64,000 nucleotides of DNA from Choricystis sp. odSpoLacu1 (GCA_958009055.1 OY253656.1:248001-312000), one strand, 5' to 3'. Positions 54,076 through 64,000 are shown, numbered from the stretch's first letter. The notes: generated by a model from the sequence alone, not told the origin. Numbers and translations are program-made.

Positions 54076-55877
54076 ATGCGGTGAGTGTGTGCGGGGGAAG
54101 CGATGGCCTAGCGTGCGAATCGAGTCACATTCGCCTCTCTCTCCCCTCCTCCACCTCTATAACCTCCCTTCCCTCCCAATCTCTCACAGTAACCTCTTCT
54201 CCAGACACCGGCGTCGCCGCGTGGCGGACGCGGGGTGCGCTCCCAAAGCAGGAGCGTCGCCCGTCAAGCCGCACGTGCCCACGCTCTCGTGGTCCAAGCT
54301 GCGGGGCCCTCCCCCGCCCACCGCCGCCCCCTCCAAACCCGTCCTCATCAGCACGGCGTTGGTTGTTGATGAAGGCGACGCCGACGCTGCCCACGACGGT
54401 GTGCGCCCAGAGGGGTGGCTCGACGGCGCTGCTTCAAGCGTGCGCGACGCGATGCCGACGCCCGCGCGGGACGACCCCAAGCCCACGCTGTGGGGGTTGT
54501 GCCGGTCAGTCATTGGCAAGGTGAGAGAGTGATGTGGGGTGAGGCTGGGGAGGAGGGAGAGAGAGGGAGCGGGCAAAAGGAGAGGACGTCAATCTAGCCG
54601 TCTAGTTTTTTTTCGTGTCCACCCACCCACCCCACCCACCCACCTAGGCCTCGGCCGACCTGCACGCCATCTCCGTGCCCGCCCACTTCAACGAACCCCT
54701 GACCGAGGCCCAACGCCATGTGGAGCTGTTTGAACACTCCCCGTTGCTCGATGCAGCCGCGTCCCTCCCCCCCGCGTCTCCCGACCGCCTGCTCGCCGTC
54801 TTCGGGTTTGCCGTGTCCGTCGTGTCCACCGTGCGCCGCACCACCAAACCCTTCAAAGACTGCATGGGGGGCACGTACGAGTTGATTGCGCCCGACCGGC
54901 GCATTCGCGTGCTCGCCGAAAAAGTCGTCCACCGCCCACCCGCCGTCGCAGTCCGTGCTGAAGGCGCGCGCTGGACGTTTGAGGCGCACGATGAACTGCA
55001 CGTCGAAGTCACGTGGACGGGCATCAAGCTGGCGCCGACGGGGGCGCTGCGTTTGACGTTTGCGGACGGGGATGAATACAGGTGGAACACCCCCGCGTTC
55101 TACGTGCGCGACCTGGCCACCGGCCGCCCGAGGCTCTCCCACAGGGGCGCCTTCTTTGCCAAGTGCATGGCCACAGGGGACGCGGTGCACGCGACCGCGG
55201 TGGAGGCTCCCGGGCGGGCCGCGCGCGCCGCGTCGGCGGCGGGGGGGCCGCCGTTGATGTCGACCCTGGTCGGGCGCTATGTTCCTGGCCCCAACCGCCC
55301 CCCCTTCGACGCCACCATCTCCGGCCGCTTCCATGGTGAGTGCGTGGTGACGTTGCCTGACGGCACCGAGCGGCGTGTCTACGCAGCAGACCCCGAGTTT
55401 TCCGGGGGCGGGCGCTGGAAACTCTCGGCCTGGGCGACCCGCCTGGGCGACGCCCCCGCCGACCTGGTGCTCCGCCTCCCCCCCACCGACGCCCGCCTGA
55501 GGAAAGACCTGCAACTGTTTGAGCTGGGCTACTCGCACGAAGCCGACGCTGAGAAGAATGCGATTGAAGGGGCGCAACGGGTTGCGAGGACGGCCGCCCC
55601 CACCGCCTGGGCGCGCCCCCAGTGGTTTCACACGGTGCCCGGCACCGACGTCTGGGGGCGCCCCTACAACCGGTGGGTGTACTCGGGCGGCTACTGGGAG
55701 GCGCGGGCCACTGTACAGTGGCCGACGGGCGTGGCCGCGCGCGCGGCAGCGCTCGCGGCGCGCCCCGCGCCGCCCCGCTCCCGCCGCGCGTCGCGCGCCA
55801 GCTGGGCGTCGGGCCGGGTCAGCGGGGCGGGGTCGTGTGCCGACACGCCGTACGCGACGCCGAGGGCGACGCTGTGA
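54076..55877 (+). CDS. Oxysterol-binding-protein-related protein (ORP)
   Basis: Lipid transfer protein that exchanges sterol and PI4P at membrane contacts. Exons 54076-54080 (only ATGCG), 54190-54520 and 54648-55877 with consistent phases, giving about 521 residues. The ORD is clear: HVELFEHSPLLDAAAS, DRLLAVFGFAVSVVSTVRR, KPFKDCMGGTYELI, then the signature EKVVHRPPAVA, where the usual EKxSHHPP has lost the Ser and the second His. WNTPAFYVRDLATG, ISGRFHGECVVTLPDG, and a C-terminal lipid-lid-like region. There is no PH domain or FFAT motif in the N-terminal exon, so it is a short ORP. Confidence 0.85.
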
Positions 55878-56314
55878 TTTGAGTTTTTTTGCTGTGTGCT
55901 GAGAGAGAACGAGAGTCAACCGAGGGTGATTTTTTTTCTTTTGTTTTTTCGCGTTCAAACCCGCGCCGCCTCGGAGAGGGGGGAGACCAGACCGTCCATT
56001 CATACGTATCCGCAACCTGGGGGCATTAACCGGGAGTTGTTTTGAGACCAAACATCGCCCCCCACGCGCCTGTTGTGGGGAGGAGAGAGAGAGTCGCGCC
56101 GCTCGTTTGGTTGGGCGCGAGAGGGCGGGAGCGTCGAGAAGGGAGTGGCGACGCTGTTTGCGCTCCCCCGCCCACCCTTTTTTCTGCGCTGTTTTCCCTC
56201 CGCTCTGACCAACCTTTTTTATCGTAATCTTCATCTAAACAAACAACGCCTGCGCTTGATGTTACAAAAATTTTGAGAGAAAACAAAAACACGGTTCTCT
56301 TCTAATCTCTCTCT
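55878..56314. other. Convergent spacer, 437 bp
   Basis: Between ORP and TAF9 3' ends. T-rich 55925-55955, A/T-rich 56205-56290. No gene is seen. Confidence 0.55.
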
Positions 56315-57114
56315 CTACTCATCCCCTAGCTTGTTGCCCGCCACCGGCGCCCCCCGCCGGGACGGCCGCCTCCCCCCCCGCGCCAGGGGGGGGTCAGCCG
56401 GCGGCGGCGGCGGCGGCGCGCGCGGCGCGGGGGGGACACTGTACCCTTGGCCCAACAGCGCGTCGGCATCAGGAGGAGGGTGCAGCCCCCCCCTCCTGAC
56501 CAGGGGGGGCAGGGGCTGCGCGTTGCGGCGGGACGCCAGGGCGGAGAGCAGGGCGTGGGGCGGCGCGCCGGAAAGCGCGCGCGCGTCGCGCGCGGAGGAG
56601 GCAGCCAGCGCGATGTCGTCGGGGGTGGGGCCGGTGGCACCGTGGCCGGCGGCCTCGGCAAAGGTCTGGTGAGAGGGGAGGGAGGGAGGGGGGTGGGGTG
56701 AGAGCCGGGTGTGTAGCGTTGCCAAAACTAGTCGCCTGCCTCCCTCTTTTTTCTTTTCACTCACGTCAGCGTCGGCCAGGGTTTCGGAGACGTAGCGATA
56801 CAGAAAGTCGAGCAGCTGGTTGACGACGCGGGGCTCGTAGTCGGTGGCGCCCTGTGGAGGGGAAGGGAAGAGGGTGGGTCGGGCGACGGATGGGGGGTGA
56901 GCGGTGTTGCTCCACCCCCCTCCCCCGCTTCTGCGCGACGCTGCCGTTCCCCCGCATCTCTCACACCCACACACACACACTCCACACTGACCATCGACTT
57001 GAGCAGCTCCCGCACGAGCGTCGCCTGGCGCGGCTCGTCCGCGGTCGCGCCGCCGCCGCCGCCGCCGGCGGCGGCGCGCGGCGCGGGGGCGTCGCGCGGC
57101 GCGGGGTGTGGCAT
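56315..57114 (-). CDS. TAF9: TFIID/SAGA subunit TAF9
   Basis: Histone-fold subunit that pairs with TAF6. Exons 57114-56992, 56851-56765 and 56665-56315, all in phase 0, about 186 residues. The fold reads [20 protein letters not shown] followed by [17 protein letters not shown] and [17 protein letters not shown]; then RNAQPLPPL and the LLGQGYSV region of TAF9. The N-terminus is a roughly 20-residue Ala/Gly-rich tag. The first intron begins GTCAGT rather than the GTGAG usual here. It ends in TAG. Confidence 0.9.
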
Positions 57115-57421
57115 GGGGACGTGTGTGGGTGTGCGGGAGAGGTGGAAGGGGGGTGCGAGTTGCGGGCTCTGTGCAGAGAGATGGAGAGAGTGAGCGGCTT
57201 TTCGCTTCTCGACGTTGTTCTCTGCCTCACTCTCTCTATGGCCGCCTCCTCCCTTGCGCACCCCCACACACGCGCTCTTTCATGAGACCGGGAGTTGTTG
57301 TAAAAAAAAGGATTGCACACAAAATGAAAAAGAAAAAAGCAAAAAGCCTCTTTCCGAAAACCGCGCAGCCGCGTTTTTTTGTTTTGCCCTCTCCCTGCAA
57401 AACCGAAAAAAAACACACCTT
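57115..57421. other. Spacer, TAF9 promoter and eL18 3' end
   Basis: 307 bp between two minus-strand genes. It contains an A-rich patch (57300-57350) and GA-rich sequence near TAF9. No gene is seen. Confidence 0.5.
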
Positions 57422-58631
57422 TCAGGCCTTGTAGCCGCACGAGTTCCGGCGGCCGCGCGCCTTCTCGAACTTGCGGCCCTTGGAGCGGACGTAGGGCTGT
57501 GGGTATTGGGGAGGGAGAGGGAGGAAAAAGGGGTGAGCAAAAACACACCAACGGCGACCGATCTTTCCCTTCCCACACACCACTCCACTCCACACTCACC
57601 TTGGTGTGCGACCCCGGCACACCCGGCGCCGCCCCAAAGTGCTTGCACGCTTCGCGCGCCGTCTTGCGGCCGCGCAGCAGCACACAGTTGCGCCCGGTCG
57701 GCGCCGCCAGCGCCAGCTGGTCCAGGGTCAACACCTCCCCCCCCGCCGCCACGATGCGGGCGCGCGCGGTCTCCGTGACGCGCAGGGCTGCCACGCGCAG
57801 CTTGGGGACGTCGTAGAGGCGAACGTCGTCAGTGATGGTGGCAATGACGACCGCCACCTTGTCCTCCTTGCCCGCCATGAACGCGGCCAGCTTGGACAGG
57901 GACAGGGGCGGCTGGTTGGTCTTGGACATGAACAGGCGCTTGAGAACGGCGGCGTTGAACTTGGAGTCGGTGCGGCGGGCGAGGAAGCGGTAGAGCTTGA
58001 CGAGCAGCTTGACGTACACGTTCTCGCTCTTGGGGGCCGTGCGGTGCTTCTTCTTGTTGCGGCCGCCGGCGACGAGGTCGATACCCTGTGAGATGGGTGG
58101 GTGTGGGTGGGAGTGTGTGAGAAGGGAGTGGAGGCGGTGCAGATGCGGTGATTTCGGCGAAACCGAGCGCCCGCGTCGGAGGGCCGACGCCCCTGCGCTC
58201 CTCCCCCGCCCGCGCCGTCTCACACGCCGCCCACGCCCCCGATCGAGGCCGGGAGCATCACCACGCGCTCGCACAGCGGCGCTGGGGGCCAGTCTGGCAC
58301 CGGGGCCGGGCGCCAGGGGACGGCGCAAGTGGGGCCGCCGTCGTCTCTGCTCTAGCCTTGGCCGCCCACCCCTTTCAGCTTCGTGCGTCCGGGGCCTCCC
58401 TCTCGGCTGGTCCGCTCCACAACGCTGGGGGGCGCAGCGAGAAGAGCGTTGGGGCGTGGCAGCCAGCAGAGGAGGCGGAGAGGGGGCGGGGCGGGACGCC
58501 AAAGCGCAAGATCACACGCGGGCCGCCGCGTGCGATTGCCCGAGCGTGGAAAAACGCGCGCGCGCTCGCCCCCGCACGCGCGACTGCCTGTCGCTCTGGG
58601 CCCGTCCTCCGCGCCCAAGCGAACGCACCAT
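57422..58631 (-). CDS. RPL18: 60S ribosomal protein L18 (eL18)
   Basis: Three exons: the start codon alone (58631-58629), 58085-57600 and 57496-57422; 187 residues, the family's normal length. After the lone Met the protein continues [57 protein letters not shown] and ends [15 protein letters not shown], all conserved in eL18. Isolating ATG on its own exon is common in ribosomal protein genes. Intron 1 (58086-58628, 543 bp) is by far the longest intron in the window and uses GTGCGT. Confidence 0.96.
58086..58628 (-). other. Long first intron of RPL18 with inverted repeats
   Basis: 543 bp, about five times the usual intron. It contains GCGTCGG (58173-58179) paired with CCGACGC (58184-58190) around a four-base loop, and a CAACGCT/AGCGTTG pair in the 58418-58455 region, among others. 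Host introns of ribosomal protein genes often carry snoRNAs; no box C/D or H/ACA element could be confirmed by eye. Confidence 0.4.
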
Positions 58632-58967
58632 GGTGGCAAGGCTGGAGTGTGTCTCGAGCGGGTGGGAAAAGGAGAAGGGGGAGTGTGGAAGAGAGAGAGG
58701 CGGCAGTCGTTTTTTGTCACTCACTCTCCGCCGTCGCTTTTCAGGTGCGTGTGTGTGGTGGCCCGCGGCCGCCTCTGCCCAGGCCTGCCCTGCGCTGGCA
58801 ATGTGGCCGCCACAGCGCGCGTGTGGTGTGGGGGGAGAACAGGAGAGGCGCGCGCGGAAGCACACCAGCGTTTGGCGCACTGCCCCCCGATCGGCGGCCG
58901 ACGACCCGTCCTCCCTCCCTCCCCACAGCCCCTCCCCCCGCTGCCCGACTCCCGACCCTCCCGCGTC
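58632..58967. promoter_or_regulatory. Head-to-head ribosomal protein promoter eL18/eS7
   Basis: 336 bp between the two ATGs. The eL18 side is GA/CT-rich (58660-58745). Both genes need matched expression, so the shared spacer is a natural candidate for co-regulation. Confidence 0.55.
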
Positions 58968-59833
58968 ATGTCGTTCACCGCTCGCAAGAAGATCGTCAAG
59001 GAGCGCGGCGCCGAGCCCGACGACTTTGAGAAGACGGTGGCCCAGGTGAGAGAGAAGAGCGAAAGAGGAGAGCCGATTCAGCGGCGTGCGGACGGCCCGG
59101 GCGCGCCCGCGCTGGGGAGCCGCGCCGGGCGCCCCGATCGGTGGGTCAGCTGGTCGCTGCGTGCCCCCACTGCGGGGTGGAGGGTGGGGAAAGCCAGAAA
59201 CGCAGAAAGAGAAGCGCGTGAGGGGGGCGGGGGAGAGGAAAGACGCGCCGACGAGGGGGCCGCGGCCGGCCGCCGCCTCGACTCGTGCTCGCAACTCACC
59301 TCCACCCACCCCACCCACTCTCCTCCCAGGCCCTCTTCGACCTCGAAGCCACCAACGCCGAGCTCAAGGCGGACCTGCGCGACCTCCACATCAGCGGCGC
59401 GGCCGAGGTGGACGCCGCGTCCGGGGCGCGCAAGGCGATCGTGCTGCGCGTCCCCTTCCGCCTGCTGAAAGCCTTCCAACGCGTCCAGCCCCGCCTCGTG
59501 CGCGAGCTGGAGAAGAAATTTTCGGGGCGGGACGTCGTCCTCGTCGCCGACAGGCGCGTGATGCGGCCGCCGACCAACGGCAAGGCGACCGCGCGCCCGC
59601 GCTCGCGCACGCTGACGGCCGTCCAAGCCGCCGTCCTCACCGACCTCGTCCACCCCGTCGAGATTGTGGGCCAGCGCATCCGCTTCCGCGCCGACGGAGG
59701 GCGCACGCTCAAGGTGCTGCTGGACCCCAAGGACCGCAACGCGGCGGAGGCCAAGCTCGACACTTTTTCGGCCGTCTACAAAAAGCTGACCGGCAAGGAC
59801 GCTGTCTTCGAGGTGGCCGCGCCCGAGGCTTGA
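58968..59833 (+). CDS. RPS7: 40S ribosomal protein S7 (eS7)
   Basis: Exons 58968-59045 and 59330-59833, phase 0, 193 residues. N-terminus [20 protein letters not shown], then [59 protein letters not shown] and [20 protein letters not shown], all eS7-typical. The 284 bp intron is GC-rich in its middle. Confidence 0.95.
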
Positions 59834-59957
59834 AAAATGTCTTTTCATTCTGTCTCCCTGTTATTTGTGGTGGTGGTGTCTTTTTTTTGGAGTGGGGTCG
59901 CTTTTTTCTGGTGCAAAACAAAAAAAAAACTCAAGCAAACAAAAAACACTCTCGCAC

Positions 59958-62115
59958 TCACACCGCCTCGCGCTTCAAGCCTGCTGCTTTGTCCGCCACA
60001 AGGGTCTCAACCTCATCCAACCACGCGTAGCACGCGGTGGCGGCGGGCGGCAGGCAGGCTGGCGCCGCCTCCGCAGGCTGTGCCGCCGCCTCAACCGCCG
60101 CCGCGTGCGGCCGCTTGCCCCCCACCGTCGCCGCCACCACGGTGGCGCCGGCATCGGCACGCACACTGCGCGACGCACAGCACGTCAGCGCGGCGGCCAG
60201 GTCGGCGGCGTCAGGGGATTGGGGTGTGGCCTCCGCGAGCAGGCGGCCACACCACAGCACGCGCGCGAGCCGCCCCCGAGGCGTGGCATCCACCACCCCC
60301 CAGTCCAGGCCCGCGTGGGCGGGCGTCAGGGGGGCGTACCCACGCCACGCTGCATCGTCGGCGCAGGGAGGAGGGGGGAGGAGGGTGGAGGACAGGGGGG
60401 GTGACGAGCGCTCGCACGCTGCAACTCTTGCCACCCTCGCCACCCCACGCAACACCGGCGCGACGGCAGCGGGGGGCGCGGCCGCCACGCCACCCGCCGC
60501 CGCCCACGCCAGCACCGCCAGCGACGGCGGCAGTAGGGGGGAGGTCGCGACGCCACCCGCGCGCGGCCGCGGCGTGGGGAGCGGTCACACTCTCCAGCGC
60601 CGCCCCCCGCGCCGCCGCGGTCGTCAGGCGGGCCGCCAGCAGCAGGGGCAGCGTGTAAGCGTCATGTGCTGCCGTGGGGGAGGTCGCAGCGTGCAGGAAC
60701 AGGGTGGCAGCGTCCGAGAGGAGCGCGTGAGACCGCGGCGGCGGCCCCGTGGCCGCCGCCGCCACTCCCGCCCCGTCCCTCCGGGGGGCCACCACTTCGG
60801 GACGGGACAGTACATCGTCCAGCGCAGTCTCCAGGGTGGCGATGATCCCAGGCGGCAAGCACCACGCCCCCCGCCGCGGCGGCGGGGGCGGGGCGGTGCC
60901 GCTGCCCGCCGGCGCGGCCGCCGACCGGCCGCCATCGTCCGCGTCCACTGCCGGCGGCGACACCGCCGCCGCCGTGGTAGCCAGCACGGCGGCCTGCAGC
61001 GCGTCCACGGCGGCGCCCAGGGGGCGGGCGTGGGGGCGGGAGGCGGCAGCGCGGCCGCGGCGGCGGGAGGGGGGCGGAGGAGGCGGGGGGGGGGGCGGCA
61101 GCCGCTTGATCCCCACTCTCCCGGGCGGCTGCATCCAATAAAGCTGTTAGGTTGGAGTCCGCAGGGCCAAAGGGAGTGACAGCGGCGCGGGCGGCGCGGG
61201 CGTAAAGCGCTGCCGCGGCCGCCGCGCCGCCGCCCCCGCCCCCCCCGCGCGCCGCCAGCACGCCCAGCTGGTTGAACGCATGCCCCGCCCCGGAAGCCAG
61301 CGCCGTGGCATCCGTGTACCGCGCCGCCGCGGCGCCGGGAGGCGGGGGCGGGTCGGCGCGCGCGGGCGCACCAGCGGCGGTGCGCCCGCGCCGCCGGGGG
61401 GCGGCAGCGTAGCGAGCCACGTCCCCCGCCGCCACGCACGCGGCGGCAGCCAGCAGGGCTGCGGCAGCGGGGTCGCGCTCAAAGGCGGGGTCGGCGGCGG
61501 CCGTCGCGGCGGCGGCCGCCCCAGCCGAAGTGTGTGCAGCCGGCACCCACCGCAGCGCGGCGCCTTCGCCGCCGGCCGTCAGGGGGCCGTGGGCGGCGTC
61601 CAGGCCGGCCACCAGGGTGCCGTAGTAGTCGGCGGCGGCCGCCAACACGGCGTCGTAGGTGGTGGCGGCCTGTGTGGGAGGGGGGGTGGGTGGGTGTGGG
61701 AGGGGGGGGGGGCACAGCACGCGAATCGTGGGCGGAGGGATGGACGCGTTTTTTTGCCGCGCGCGCACCGCTGCCGACGCCCCTCGCGCCTCCTCCCCAC
61801 CACACACGCGCGAGCATGGACACACGACCCCGAGGGCTGGTGAGACAGCAGGCGTCCTGCTTGCCCCTCCCCCTCACGCGCACTGCCAATCGCACACCCC
61901 CAACACTCTCTTACCTCGGCCGCGTCCTCCTCCCCTCCTCCTCCCTCGCACCGCCCGCGCAGCGCGTTGATCTCCAACAGCCACCCATCCCGCCACGCCC
62001 CGTCCACGGCGGCCCGGGAGGCGGGGGAGCCGGGGCGGCGCAGGGCCGACGCGGCCGCTCGCGCGGCCGCGTCGCGGGGGGCGGGGGGGCGGATTTGGGG
62101 GGTGGGAGGCGGCAT
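59958..62115 (-). CDS. EST1/SMG7-like 14-3-3/TPR protein (two frame breaks)
   Basis: Family acting in nonsense-mediated mRNA decay and telomerase function. Exons 62115-61915 and 61669-59958; about 635 residues. Exon 2 opens with a 14-3-3-like TPR fold: [75 protein letters not shown]. The EST1 C-terminal domain ends [16 protein letters not shown]... and [14 protein letters not shown]. Breaks: a run of eleven G at 61085-61095 (one extra) and a GC tract near 60555-60575 (one extra). There is no PIN domain, so SMG6 is excluded. SMG5 versus SMG7 cannot be settled by eye. Confidence 0.8.
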
Positions 62116-62452
62116 GTGGGATGGTGTCTGTCGCAACGCCGTGCCTGTAAACGAGGGCGCGCGCGCCGTGCGTTTGGTCCAAGATGAGTTTTGGTTTCGA
62201 CGCGTTTTTTTCGTCGCCTCACTCTTCGCTCTTCGCTTGCGTGCTGTGCCTCCGGCGCGGGCGTGCGCTGCACTCCTCCGGGCCGCGCGCGCCGCCCACG
62301 CCTCGCCTCGTCTGCTTGGCACCCTCCCCCGCCCTCGCATCCGGCGCGTGCGAGAGGAAGGGCGGCCCCACAGACCAGGGCGGCACGGCCGCTGTGTCAA
62401 GCGCGCCTCCCCGCGGCTTCTCTCCCCCCCACACACCCCAAAACACCACCCC
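62116..62452. promoter_or_regulatory. Divergent spacer EST1-like / PP4c
   Basis: 337 bp between start codons. The plus strand is GC-rich with T-runs near 62186-62220. It must hold both promoters. Confidence 0.5.
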
Positions 62453-63623
62453 ATGCGCGACCTGGACCGCTGGATCGACACGCTGCGGGCGTGCGAGCTG
62501 CTGCCCGAAGCGGACGTCAAAGCGTTGTGCGGCGCGGCAGTCGAGCTCCTGGTCGAGGAGCCCAACGTCGTTGCCGTGGACGCGCCGGTCACGATTTGTG
62601 AGTGTTGTGTGGGTTGCGCGTGTGTGGGAGAGAGGGAAGGAGGAGGAGAGAAGGGCGTCTTGTGTTGTGCATTGGGCGCAGACACACAAAAAACCCAACC
62701 CTCCACCCACACCCACACCCACACAGGCGGCGACATCCACGGCCAGTTCCACGACCTCGCCGAGCTCTTCGCCACGGGGGACGACCCACCCCGCACCTCC
62801 TACCTGTTCCTGGGCGACTTTGTGGACCGCGGCTTCTTCTCTGTTGAATCGTTCACCCTCCTCCTCGCTCTGAAAGTTCGCTATCCTGACCGCGTCACCC
62901 TGGTGCGCGGCAACCATGAGAGCAGGCAGATCACGCAGGTGTACGGGTTTTACGACGAGTGTGTGCGCAAGTGAGTGTGTTGTGTGGGAGGGAAGGAAAG
63001 AGGAGACACAAAAACAAAAACAAACACCCTCCCTCAACCCACCCCACCCCCCACACCTGCACAGGTACGGCTCCGCATCCGTGTGGCGTGCGTGCACCGA
63101 CGTCTTCGACTACATCGCCCTCGCCGCCATCATCCGCCGCGGCCCGGCTGGCGGCGGCGACGTCTTTGCCGTGCACGGTGGCCTCTCCCCCTCCGCCCCC
63201 ACCCTCGACTCCCTGCGCGCGCTCGACCGCAAGCAGGAAGTCCCGCACGAGGGCCCCATGTGCGACCTGCTGTGGTCCGACCCTGAGGACGGCGCCCCAG
63301 GGTGGGGCCTGTCCCCGCGCGGCGCGGGCTACACGTTTGGCGCCGACGTGGCCACCGCCTTCTGCGCCACCAACGCCGTCGCCACCGTGGCCCGCGCCCA
63401 CCAGCTGGTCATGGAGGGGTACAGGTGGATGTTTGGGCGGCGCGTCGTCACCGTGTGGTCGGCGCCCAACTATTGTTACCGGTGTGGCAACGTCGCGGCG
63501 GTCATGGCGCTGCCTGCTGCGGGTGACCCCGAGTTTCGCGTGTTTGACGCGGCGCCGGCTGGAGGGGCGGGGGGGCGGGGGGCGCCCCCCGCCAAGCGTC
63601 CGGCGCCCGATTATTTCTTGTGA
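62453..63623 (+). CDS. PPX: PP4-type Ser/Thr phosphatase catalytic subunit
   Basis: PP2A-superfamily phosphatase. Exons 62453-62597, 62727-62970 and 63065-63623; about 315 residues. N-terminus [20 protein letters not shown] is PP4-like. Metal and catalytic motifs: [54 protein letters not shown] and [11 protein letters not shown]. Ends KRPAPDYFL, the carboxymethylated PDYFL tail of the PP2A group. The first intron splits the codon before GDIHG. Confidence 0.92.
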
Positions 63624-63782
63624 CGTTTTTTTTGCGGCCGCTTGGCGGAGAGGAGAGGGGAGAAAGGTGAGGGTAGTGTGTTTTTTGTTCTTCGCTCACT
63701 TGATTTTTTTCAACAACCCAAACGACCATCGCTTTTTCTCTTTCAAAACACACACAATCATCTCTCCCTCTCTCTTCCTCTC

Positions 63783-64000
63783 TCACGACCCGCCCGCCGT
63801 CTTGGCGCCTTCATCCTGGTGCGAGTGCGAGTTGGGGGAGTGGTCGTCGGGAACCGAGAAGTCGGAGTCCGCAAACGCGGCCTCATCCTTGCCCGTGGAC
63901 CGGGCGTCGGCCGCAGCTTTGCGCAGGGCTTCCTTGCGGGCGGCGGCCGCGGCGGCCGCGGCGGCGGCGTCGCGGGCGGAGGCGGGGGAGGGGGTGGCGA
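63783..64000 (-). CDS. C-terminal end of an unknown protein (partial)
   Basis: The open frame runs from the window's right edge to a TGA at 63785-63783. The 71 visible residues are Ala-rich (a run of ten or more Ala), then ARKEALRKAAADARSTG, an acidic stretch and a His/Ser end SPNSHSHQDEGAKTAGG. There is too little to assign a family. The frame is supported by codon composition only. Confidence 0.5.
   Translation of the reverse strand, partial: ATPSPASARDAAAAAAAAAARKEALRKAAADARSTGKDEAAFADSDFSVPDDHSPNSHSHQDEGAKTAGGS

Noticed and set aside
59958..62115. Assignment as SMG6
   Set aside because: There is no PIN nuclease domain at the C-terminus.
1..64000. Transposons, CRISPR arrays or viral insertions
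   Set aside because: No transposase, reverse transcriptase, integrase, regularly spaced repeat or terminal inverted repeat was recognised; the repeats seen are microsatellites and homopolymers.

Overview
This is a stretch of nuclear DNA from a GC-rich, very compact eukaryote with a green (Viridiplantae-type) plastid. I read 31 protein genes in 64 kb, two of them cut by the window edges. Evidence for a green alga is a TIC40 plastid import co-chaperone, a plant-type PIE1/SWR1 remodeller, an expansin, a phytochelatin synthase, a plastid-type MutS2 and a plant-type ankyrin kinase. A full eEF3 translation factor, best known from fungi, sits among them. Most introns are roughly 80-220 bp, start GTGAG and end in a C-rich tract plus CAG. 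I cannot name the species; a chlorophyte or prasinophyte picoalga is an inference. I see no CRISPR array, insertion sequence, retroelement, rRNA or tRNA.

Layout. 1-13.6 kb: a GH1 beta-glucosidase (left edge), organellar HisRS, the 6.6 kb PIE1 gene, a small unknown protein, a small secreted repeat protein and a SET methyltransferase. 14.8-25.8 kb: eEF3, MIC60/mitofilin, an ABCF3/GCN20-type ATPase and MYG1. 26.9-29.3 kb: expansin and a membrane protein of unknown function. 29.6-40.3 kb: seven genes in a row on the minus strand (TIC40, GATA factor, aldo-keto reductase, ankyrin kinase, PH-RCC1 protein, pfkB kinase, phytochelatin synthase). 40.4-47.7 kb: CCT4 chaperonin, MutS2, an AsmA-like protein and a small membrane protein. 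48.1-64 kb: proteasome activator PA200/BLM10, an oxysterol-binding protein, TAF9, ribosomal proteins L18e and S7e head to head, an EST1/SMG7-like protein, PP4 catalytic subunit and the tail of an unknown protein.

The genes are mostly housekeeping: translation (HisRS, eEF3, GCN20-type ABCF, eL18, eS7, nonsense-mediated decay), chromatin and transcription (PIE1, TAF9, GATA, SET), proteostasis (CCT4, PA200, PP4) and organelle upkeep (TIC40, MIC60, MutS2). Divergent promoters can be as short as 79-112 bp. Most regulatory capacity must therefore lie in short shared spacers or introns.

Reading caveat: sixteen reading-frame breaks occur in eleven otherwise conserved genes, most of them at homopolymers or alternating GC tracts. 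I treat them as probable indels in the sequence rather than as pseudogenes. One clean nonsense codon (TAA inside a kinase domain) is different in kind. The most unusual signals are an AT-hook-like cassette in the matrix-facing part of MIC60, a perfect G19/C19 hairpin downstream of eEF3, a secreted protein with duplicated motifs, and a purine-to-pyrimidine design shared by most introns.
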